Shown in pieces: positions 20,201-27,660 of a DNA stretch of 27,660 nucleotides (its first letter is position 1; each line of letters opens with the position of its first letter). Source of the DNA: Mycoemilia scoparia (Eukaryota; Kickxellomycota; Kickxellomycetes; Kickxellales; Kickxellaceae); contig JANBPU010000213.1 of assembly GCA_027575805.1 (NCBI GenBank), positions 1 to 27,660 of the forward strand, in the 5' to 3' direction. Below the pieces are notes generated by a model that did not search any database, was not told where the DNA came from, and saw only the letters and a list, made by a program, of their open reading frames with translations. Made by a program: the position numbers and the translations under genes.

Positions 20201-22746
20201 AACATCCTCAGGGCCTTCGTAGGTGGTTGGGCGGGACTTGGCCAATAGAGAATAGGTGTTGATGAATTCAGGGATTTCAAGCCGTGATGGATAACCAGCG
20301 CAACTGATTCTGATGGTTTCAAGTACACCACAGGCACGGAGTTGGGCCATAACCATGTTGGCATCAAATTCCCAGGCCTTCTTGTTCTCATTGGGCTTGA
20401 TACAGCGTATGTAGTGGGTTTCAGTAGACGAAATCTTCTTCATCAGCTCGATAAGAGACAGTCTGAATTCAGCCCCAAGGGTTGGCTTGCGGTTGGCTAC
20501 GGTACCACTACGACGAACAGGGATGGCATTTCCTGTTCTCTTGGCGGCAGCACTGTTAGCAGCCTCAGTGGTCTTTTGTTTCTGGTTCTCCTCTTGCTCA
20601 GAAGCAAAGTCAAAGATCCTGTTTAGCAGCTCAGACTTACTGTCCTTCAACATAGCCTGCAATTCGCTGGGAACAGTATCCTTGTTCTTTTCAATGAAGC
20701 CGTCAACCTTGTATGATACATTATGAGCATAGTGGCGAATTGTGAAAGCGTTGTTGTCAAAACGAGGCTTTTCAAAGAAGTCTGACGGTTTGTCACCAAT
20801 TACAGATGAGAGTGATTTGGTTCCATCGGTGCTTTGTTTGGGCTTGGGCTTCTTTGGCCCATTGTCATTGGGTGCAAAGTTCTGATACAACATGGTAGCA
20901 AAATCTTCATCAGTTCTTTGACCACGACAAACATCATCAAGGATATTGAAAACACCTGGCTTTCCTTCGATGAGCTCGATACAGGGCTGATTGTCCTGGA
21001 AATCAACAAATGTCCAGTTCTTGAGACCTTCTCTCTGATACTCTTCTTGTTCAAGCTGGAATACGTGGCGATTGAAGTGTCTCTGGAGCTTCTCGTTGGC
21101 ATAGTTGATGCAGAACTGTTCGAAAGAGTTGGTTTCAAAATGCTCAAAACCGTAGATATCAAGCACACCAATGAAAGGAGATTCAGTATCACTCTCTTCA
21201 TTACCAGCTTTCGATGAAGCAAGAGACTCATTCAGCGCATGAACTATCCAGCTAAACAAGTGGACATAAATATATTTGGCAACCGAATCTCTGACCACAG
21301 TAGCCTGATCGATATTCAAATTGCTGATAATCATGTCAGTGACGGTCTTGGTTTGTTTCTTGGTCAGCCATTTCTTGAAAGTAGGCAGATCGACTTGAAG
21401 TAAATCAGCAGCTTTTACTAAAGCAGTATCAGCCTCATCAATATTAGCGCCGGTACGATCAGAGCCTTTGATTTTGATGTTACCGATATGAAGAAGAGCT
21501 GCCAACAGACTGAAAATATTCGACTGGGTCTTTTCGTTAATTCCAATGAGCGACATGGCTTCGCAAGTACGTTCAAACTCTGTGGCATCATTTACATCAG
21601 GAATAACACCACACTCGTCGCCGCCCTGTCTAGTATAGTGGAATCCCTTCCAGCCCTCATTGAGTCCCAAATTGCTAAACCTCGAAGCACCCGAAGAAGC
21701 AATAGCCAAAAGCTGATAGAAAATATGGTAATTACGCTCAGTTTTTGGTTGGAACACCAAACGAGATCTTTCGAGCAAATAAGTTCGAATCGAAGCGCTG
21801 GAAATTGCCAGCTTGTCATTGAAGTGGATCTCAAGGTATTTGCCGAAGCGTGAAGAGTTATCGTTGCGAGTAGTTTTGGCATTACCAAAGGATTCAAGAA
21901 CAGGGTTAGTGGCCATAATTTGTTCTTCAACCGAGCGAGACTTATCAACAACGCTACCACCAGCTGTGGCACCACCGCCAGGCCCGCTGTTAATTGCTGT
22001 AGACCCAAATGCGTCGCTAGAATCGTCATGTGCGGTAGCAAAATATCTCATAATGTATCTAGCACTCATGGTTTTACCCGCACCAGATTCGCCCGACACA
22101 ATGATGGTTTGGTTCTTTTTATCTCTGACCATACCCTGATAAGCATCTTCAGCAATAGCAAAGAGGTGGGGTTGGAGTTCGCCACGGGCTCTACCCGCAT
22201 ATGTGACCAATTCATGTTGACTGTACCTATCAACCCTGGCAAATGGATTCAGGGCCACCAGCACAATGCCCGAATAAGTGTAAATTTCGTTATCCTGATA
22301 ACGAAGGCGCAAATTGTCCAGTACAGCAGGCTCATGAAGATGACTAAGGTTGATTAAATCGTCTATGCCGTCAAGTGCTGGGGGATTACATAGAGGAGGT
22401 AATTCTTTGGTCTTTAGCTCCAATATTTCTTTCTTTGTGGCATTGAATTCGAAAGTCTTTTCGCTGTCCTCCTCGATACCCTTGGCGGTGATGGAGACTT
22501 TCTCGTCGGTGACGGATAGGCTTGTGACTTCGGCACGGATCCAAGCTTCCTTTTTGTCTTGGATATAAACAATTGTCCCCTATTTGTCGATGTTATGGAG
22601 AGGAATTGGGATGGTTTAGTAATTGATCCTGTGGCTGGGACTACCCCCCAACGGAGGGGTGGGGTGGGGTGTGATAATATAACAATGATATTTTTATTAT
22701 TTTGGATTCTTACCTCTTTATAGTTGGACTCGATTGGAATATCCAT
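17288..22746 (-). CDS. class V myosin heavy chain (actin-based transport motor), two exons
   Basis: Processive actin motor carrying vesicles, organelles and polarity cargo. Exons 22746-22714 and 22579-17288 join in frame to 1774 aa; the first exon is only 11 codons. N-terminal SH3-like segment from about residue 12 (GTIVYIQDKKEAWIRAEV); motor domain about 75-843 with P-loop GESGAGKT (174-181), switch I NDNSSRFGKY (250-259) and switch II DIYGFE (485-490); about six IQ motifs at 849-983 for calmodulin-type light chains; coiled coil about 991-1141; a Ser/Gly/Thr/Ala-rich linker to about 1300 including poly-Thr; then the DIL globular cargo-binding tail, about 1310-1640, followed by a low-complexity C-terminus. 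Order and length match fungal class V myosins (about 1550-1700 aa), the extra length being in the linker and C-terminal tail. All nucleotide-binding motifs look intact. Orthology to yeast Myo2/Myo4 or S. pombe Myo52 is likely. Confidence 0.95.
18766..18798 (-). repeat. triplet repeat in the myosin linker
   Basis: AGT repeats grading into AGC repeats on the plus strand encode a run of threonines preceded by alanines (about residues 1272-1282) in the linker between coiled coil and DIL tail, a flexible region tolerant of length change. Confidence 0.8.
22580..22713 (-). other. spliceosomal intron in the myosin V gene (134 nt, phase 0)
   Basis: Minus-strand donor GAG|GTAAGA at 22713 and acceptor AATAG|GGG ending at 22580. 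A branch-like ATTACTAAACC lies around 22611-22622, roughly 35 nt before the acceptor. Splicing joins codon 11 to the conserved GTIVYIQDKKEAW start of the myosin SH3-like region; without it the frame upstream of about codon 12 is lost. The intron carries a C-rich/G-rich segment (22640-22671) able to form a hairpin. Confidence 0.9.
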
Positions 22747-23790
22747 TGTTGCTGCTGCTTCTTTTTTGGAGTTAGTTTTTGCAGTCAGGCACAGCTACTA
22801 TGTATATGTGTGTGAGTGAGTGTTAATTATGGTAGGCCAAAAAAAAGAGGACAAGCCTTGAGCCACCAGTACTTCTATAGTTATTATTACACCCTTTGCA
22901 AAAGGAGAGAAAGACAAGAAGGCGGATAGATATAGGGTTCTTTGAAGGGGTGTTTCTATAAATAAACAAGCAAAGAAAGAAATAAAGGTATTGAATAAAT
23001 GTGTGGGGTATATATGATTTGATTGGGGATGGGTGGTAAAGATGCGGGGATCAATTAGATGCTAAAATGTAGCTACAAATTCCCTTTTGTAACTGGATAT
23101 AAAATTTATGCTGGCTGGCATGTATCGTAGTAGTAAACAAGTAAATAAACGAATAGCCAGAGAGGCCAGTAGTCGTCAAGTAAACAATACATTCGCATAT
23201 ATGCAATTTATAAGGATAAATAAGATGTATGTATGCGCTTACATTCAAGAAAGGCTGTGTGATTAATACACGAGATAGAAAGAGCTAGAAAGACCTTCAG
23301 GAATGTAGATGCAAATGCAAACAATAATAGATGAAGTTGTAGAAATTAGATGGTGGTTTGCAATCTTGGAAAAAGAGGATGCCCTCTGAGGCTCGATAAA
23401 GAGTGGGGGATTTGATATAGCGGGTGGGTATAGAGACAAAATAGCTAAAGCTATATAGTCAATATAAAATTAATAGAGGAATTGAAGTGAGAGAGGGGAG
23501 AGAAAGCGACTGAGAAAGTGCAAGAAGTAATGGAGTAATAATATCAGAGACAACTCGGCACAAAAAATTGACTGTCTTAAAGTAAACTGAAAATGATTGG
23601 AAGCCCCTACTGTGTCTCTTTCCTTTCTTTCTTTGTTGCTGCTCTGTTTCTTAGTAGTCGCACTTGTCCTTGTGCTTTTACTAGAGAGATTGTGTGGGTT
23701 TACATACAATACTAACACACAGTTAAACCTGTCTGTGCCAAGCTAGGCAGATTTGTCTCTGTCTGCGGTTGAAATGGCCAGTCTAGCTCA

Positions 23791-23947
23791 ATTGCCAGAA
23801 TCTCCCTTGAAGGTGTACCAGAAGAATACCCTGGATAATGGCCAATGGTCTGCCAGATTACAGCCAAAGCATATGGCTGATGGGCCGACTTGCAGGGAAT
23901 GTATGAGCACGCTTGTCTGTTTCCAATTGATGCAGAGCTTGCCAATT
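23791..23947 (+). repeat. dispersed repeat, family C copy 2
   Basis: About 157 bp resembling 24466-24626 over its length, with long shared blocks (AATACCCTGGATAAT, GGGCCGACTTGCAGGGAATG, CTGTTTCC). Same orientation as the second copy about 675 bp away. Confidence 0.75.
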
Positions 23948-24465
23948 TGTAAGGGGGTGGAACAACGGAAGTGGTAATGGTCCAATTGGATGTGTGTGGG
24001 TGGCGGTTGGGTGATTGGCTGTTAATAACAACGCAAGATGGGGTTTGTGTCCCCACACATACACACGCACACTTTACGAAATAATGAGATTTCACCATCC
24101 TTTGTATTGTGATGGCATTGACTGGTGCGGTTGGCTTAATTGTGGCTTGAAAAGGACAGCCAACCACCATTGCCTTAGTCCGCATTCATATGTAAGGAGC
24201 CGGTGGATGTATGGGGTGTGGGAGATATGAACTATCTAAAAAGTTAAAAGAGGGGGTGGAAGAGACCGCTTTAAGGTCTTAATAACCATTGTATACTAGC
24301 GCCTTCTTCCTGTTGCTGTCTTGTGATTCATCCCATTCTCGCTGTCCCTGTTCTTTCATGTAGATGGACAATAATTACAACATGTGCGTTTTTTTGGATT
24401 GTCTTGAATTGAGATAACATGATGAAGGGGTCTCCCCTTCTTGACCTGGATTCTATAAGCATACA

Positions 24466-24626
24466 TTTGACAGAATCTCCTTTGAAGGGGTACCAGAGCA
24501 ATACCCTGGATAATAGCCAATAATCCCGTCAGGCTCCAGCCAAAATGTATGGCTTCTTATGGGCCGACTTGCAGGGAATGTATGAGGGCAGCAATCTGTT
24601 TCCTTTTAATGTAGAACTTGCCACTT
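24466..24626 (+). repeat. dispersed repeat, family C copy 3
   Basis: About 160 bp matching 23791-23947 at roughly four in five positions by eye, with small insertions such as six extra bases after TATGGCT. A perfect short palindrome of TGAAGGGG type lies 26 bp upstream. Confidence 0.75.
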
Positions 24627-25253
24627 GCTTGTTGAGGTTGTGTTGTAAACCCTAGCGAAATGGTTTTTGTGTACTGCTACAGCTTTAGTAAACAAATCAG
24701 AGAGCAGCAACAACAGCAACTTGTTGGAAAGCCAGGGGAAACAGAGTAATTCAATCATATTTTAATGTTGGAAACTAGTATCATTGCCTAGTAGTTTGCT
24801 AGATTAATGTGTTGCCTCTTATATTTCAGACAGACAAACAGTTATTATTACCAAGCTTATTCCAAATGGTCTGCCTTTATACTTCCCATTCGGTCTTTCC
24901 TAAATACACTGGTGCATTCGGTCTCTCTCTGATTGATGAGTAGCTGTGTATGATTAGCTATTAGTTTTGTTCATCCAGCGAAGTCTACTGTTGTAATTGT
25001 GATGACCAATCTCATAATAAAGTGGTGAAATTCCTTGGCTCCAAGAGATTGTGGATAGTGATGGAGATTAAAATAGGCACTAATCTGATTAAGCGTTCGC
25101 CAGTATTGGTGATCTATACAAATCAAAGCGCACTGCTGTATTCTTTTAGCTCTTGTGCTAAATAACAAAAGAATCTCGATTTTCTAGTGTTTTTTACTAT
25201 TCTGCTATTTTACCTCCCTTTATCTCTTCTATTAATTTGTTTTTTTTTCAAAA

Positions 25254-25748
25254 ATGGCAGCGAAATTTAAAACATTCGGTGTATTTACAAAAAGTTCAAT
25301 AACACAATTTCGTACCACAAAAACAAATATCATTGGCTCTCCAAACACAAGATTATTATTCCCAAATCCAACAACTGCAATAATAACGACTACTACCATC
25401 ACAAAAAACTCCTATTCTACTACATACACTGTACCTAAAAGGACATGGAGAGATCATATGAAATGGAGGGAACGATCGTTGATGTCATATGGTATAAACT
25501 ATTTCTTGTGGACTGCGTTGGCTACAGCTGCTTATAATCTGTTATTGTTGAGACAAGAGGTTGATGAGTATAAAGCCAAATCTTGTGTTCGTATTCATAA
25601 GCTTGAGTCGGTGTTAAATCAAGCTGATGATAAGTCTGGACTACCAAAGGAGGAGGTTCGGAAACACGGGCAGGATGTTGAGCCAACTAAATCATCATCG
25701 GGATCACCACCGCCAACAACAAATGTTCAACCTAAAATGTACTTTTAG
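25254..25748 (+). CDS. small one-helix membrane protein of unknown function, perhaps mitochondrial
   Basis: 164 aa, ATG in a CAAAAATGG context after a pyrimidine-rich leader; TAG stop. Family not recognised. The first 65 residues are rich in Lys, Arg, Ser, Thr and nearly free of acidic residues, as in mitochondrial targeting sequences. The middle, WRDHMKWRERSLMSYG (about 64-79), looks conserved in character and leads into one hydrophobic helix (about 80-98, INYFLWTALATAAYNLLLL). A charged helix follows (RQEVDEYKAKSC, about 99-110), possibly a short coiled coil, then a disordered Ser/Pro tail. Topology suggests an inner-membrane protein with a soluble C-terminal helix, such as an assembly factor, but that is inference. 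Compositional bias shifts from Thr-rich N-terminus to charged C-terminus as in a real protein rather than a random frame. Confidence 0.65.
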   Translation: MAAKFKTFGVFTKSSITQFRTTKTNIIGSPNTRLLFPNPTTAIITTTTITKNSYSTTYTVPKRTWRDHMKWRERSLMSYGINYFLWTALATAAYNLLLLRQEVDEYKAKSCVRIHKLESVLNQADDKSGLPKEEVRKHGQDVEPTKSSSGSPPPTTNVQPKMYF

Positions 25749-25887
25749 TTTGAGTAATTGTACATTAATACACCGATCATCATTATATGGGATATAGTAC
25801 TAAAAAACTAAGAAAGAAAGAGAGAGAGAGAGCGATTTCTAGATTCTATCGTATTTGACATTTTAATATAGTAATTAGAGATTATTA

Positions 25888-26000
25888 TATAGGTGATGGT
25901 TATTGAAGGGTATATACCACCTTTTGGTAGTTAACGATAAAGGGATGAATACAGTTTATTTGTAGAAGACCTTCCTTCAAACATACATTATGATCCATAT
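25888..26000 (+). repeat. MITE-like element, family A copy 4
   Basis: Starts TATAGGTGATGG followed by TTATTGAAGGGT, carries the core CCTTTTGGTAGTTAACGAT, and ends CCTTCAAACATACATTATGATCCATAT, an end that reverse-complements the ATATGGATCATA start of copies 1 and 2. Both termini are recognisable but diverged. Confidence 0.65.
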
Positions 26001-26030
26001 TTTATTTTGATCTTTCTGTAAATTAATATA

Positions 26031-26090
26031 ATATAGGTGAAAATATATGAAGGGTGGCTTTAGTGGCCGCTGATCAGTGGTCATGGGTGT
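26031..26090 (+). repeat. MITE-like element, family A copy 5, partial
   Basis: Left end only: ATATAGGTGAAAATATATGAAGGGTGGC, whose first part matches the left end of copy 4 (TATAGGTGATGG, TTGAAGGGT), followed by a weak core match (TTTAGTGGCCGCTGATCA). The right half is replaced by family C sequence. Confidence 0.45.
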
Positions 26091-26099
26091 GTGTATGTA

Positions 26100-26228
26100 C
26101 ACATGAAAGAGTAGTCTCCTCCAAAAGGATACTAGAATGTTCCCTTGTATCCCAGCCATTCATCACTGAGACTCCAGCTGAAATGTATGGGGGTATCTGT
26201 CTGTTCCCTTTAGGTGGAGAACTCGTCA
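26100..26228 (+). repeat. dispersed repeat, family C copy 4, internally deleted
   Basis: Matches the copy at 16260-16420 from ATGAAAGAGTAGTCTCCTCC through GACTCC and again from GGGGGTATCTGTCTGTTCCC to the end, but lacks about 27 bp including the TTGCAGGGAATG block. It sits directly after a truncated family A element. Confidence 0.65.
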
Positions 26229-26861
26229 TATGCATAGCATAGGCTTTAGGAGGTTATTTTCTATAAACTGATTGTCAATGACACCGACTTGAGTTTAAAA
26301 AGATTCTCATAGCCTAAGCACTTGATAAAAGGAGCAACAGAGAGAGAGAGAAATCCTTGGCTGTGGTGGCTTATTGAATGGTGATAGGGACCCTTGTAAA
26401 GTGATCGATGATGTGTATGCATGTGTGGCAATGGTCAAAGCTCCTCCCCCACTCACTGGCTCTCACAATGATGATAGTAATAATGTAGGCAAAGAACTTG
26501 GAATCTGAAAAAGTTCCGAAGGATAAAGGAAAGACTAAATAAGATGGATACAGCCAAGGATGATACGCAATGAATTCGGCCTCGAATTATGGAAAGACAC
26601 AGGGGATAATTGGCAATAGTGGTGGTGGGGGTAGCTTTTTATGTATTGTTATTTTTATGATGCACCAGCGTTTTCTCTTCCATTGATGTAGTTTAGCTCA
26701 TTTACATGGATATGATTTTCCAAGCCATTTTTGCCTAAGGCCTTGTGAGAGCTTTGACGATACATCACTTGTTGCTAACAACACTAATGAATATTGTCTT
26801 GGGATTCTACTTAGCCTAGTTATAATACACGGGACAAATAACCATCATTATGCAAACCATA

Positions 26862-26989
26862 TTCGTTAGAATCGCTATTTTTGAAGGGCTACTAATTTTT
26901 ACTAGTAGACCAGTTTCAACGTGCATATTGGCCAGCCTACATTATCATTTATATTATGTTTTGAGTCCTTCAAAAACAATCTCCCATTT
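26862..26989 (+). repeat. MITE-like element, family B copy 2
   Basis: Left end CTATTTTTGAAGGG (26875-26888) and right end TCCTTCAAAAACAAT (26966-26980) form imperfect terminal repeats. The core (AGTTTCAAC, GGCCAGCCTACATTATCATT) matches the copy at 8246-8373. Confidence 0.7.
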
Positions 26990-27660
26990 GTCTAGCTGTA
27001 TTCCAATTAACATGTATAACAATGAGTAGTGGATAATGTGGTATAAATCAATTAAGAATGTTTATATATAGTTAATATATCAGAATTCATTTAAGAACTA
27101 CATACCTAACTCCGAATAATATACACAGGGCGAATATTCTTTCAAAAGGGAGATGAAAGATTATAAGGATATACTCATTAGATGGCAAATGTATGTGGCC
27201 ATGAGATCAATAAAGCAGGATATTCGTATACATTGTTTCTTGAATAACAAAGACAAAAATAATTTCAGATTGTTGTTGCATATCAAACACTTTGTTAATT
27301 GGCCGATCCGAATAGCATGTGACTGCCGTTTTAAATGTCATCTCATTAAATTGCATTTTTGTATTGCATTTTTTACTTTTCATGTTGGATATGCCCCCAG
27401 CAATTAGACCCAATCTTATATGTGAACCAGCCCACTCAAATTTAATTGTACATGGAAACAACCAGCTTTAAATGCCAAGGTAGCCACATCAGCCAGTCAG
27501 TCGGACATAACCACCACCAACGTCATCCATAAAATTGGCCATTAATTCCTATAAGCGCAACACTCTTGCTCTAAGGTAAATATCCACATGCCCAGAAGCA
27601 CGGTAAAATTCATTGTTTCATGAAAGAATTCTGAAAATATACAGATATTTGCAGTATAGT

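Larger units (their letters stand above)
22747..25253. other. divergent upstream region of myosin V and the small 25254 gene
   Basis: No gene supported; open frames at 23712-24230 on both strands run through repeat copies. It contains two direct copies of family C (23791-23947 and 24466-24626) and a perfect 7-bp hairpin GAAGGGG-TCT-CCCCTTC (24424-24440). The last 60 bp before 25254 are pyrimidine-rich, ending in a T-run and CAAAAATGG, a good fungal start context. Confidence 0.55.
25749..27660. other. repeat-rich intergenic region, no gene seen
   Basis: Contains family A copies (25888-26000 and 26031-26090), a family C copy (26100-26228) and a family B copy (26862-26989). Open frames at 27153-27407 (+) and 27207-27461 (-) overlap each other and have no recognisable domain. 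The window ends without a further gene. Confidence 0.55.

Noticed and set aside
23712..24230. Overlapping frames on both strands (157 aa minus, 71 aa plus)
   Set aside because: The minus frame reads across a family C repeat copy and the frame is not kept in the sister copy at 24466.
27153..27461. Two overlapping 84-codon frames on opposite strands
   Set aside because: No domain, mutually exclusive, AT-rich, no conserved features.
1..27660. CRISPR array, operon structure, rRNA or organellar origin
   Set aside because: No regularly spaced repeats, no rRNA signature; spliceosomal intron and class V myosin show nuclear eukaryotic DNA.

Overview
The window is nuclear DNA of a fungus. It encodes a class V myosin with a DIL (cargo-binding) tail, a Pho85-type cyclin, and two seven-helix receptors whose sixth helix resembles fungal Git3/Gpr1-type nutrient receptors. 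It has at least one clear spliceosomal intron (GTAAGA donor, TACTAA-type branch site). The DNA is moderately AT-rich, intron-poor, full of microsatellites, and has long intergenic spaces with small inverted-repeat elements. An early-diverging filamentous fungus (Mucoromycota in the broad sense) fits best, but the species cannot be named from sequence reading alone.

Layout. 1-843: 3' flank of the cyclin gene with a MITE-like repeat. 844-3504 (-): 886-aa PCL/Clg1-type cyclin with very large Ser/Thr/Asn/Gln/His low-complexity tails. 3505-12214: about 8.7 kb with no convincing gene, holding a possible 5'-leader intron for the cyclin, several MITE-like elements, compound microsatellites, a minisatellite and a strong G-quadruplex motif. 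12215-13639 (+) and 14287-15804 (-): two paralogous GPCR-like proteins in tail-to-tail orientation. 15805-17287: spacer with a dispersed repeat and a separate inverted-repeat element. 17288-22746 (-): myosin V, 1774 aa after joining a 33-nt first exon across a 134-nt intron. 22747-25253: myosin upstream region with two copies of the dispersed repeat. 25254-25748 (+): small one-helix protein, perhaps mitochondrial. 25749-27660: repeat-rich, no convincing gene.

Functional links. The window is not an operon or an obvious cluster. The two receptors probably sense extracellular signals, perhaps nutrients through a G protein. The cyclin would pair with a Pho85/Cdk5-type kinase, and myosin V carries vesicles and organelles along actin in polarised growth. 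All fit a filamentous lifestyle, but no direct joint role is shown.

Most noteworthy non-gene signal. At least seven small elements share a terminal inverted repeat built around ATTTTTGAAGGG. They fall into two internal-sequence families (A: five copies, B: two copies). A third, unrelated dispersed repeat (family C) has four copies. No transposase is present in the window.
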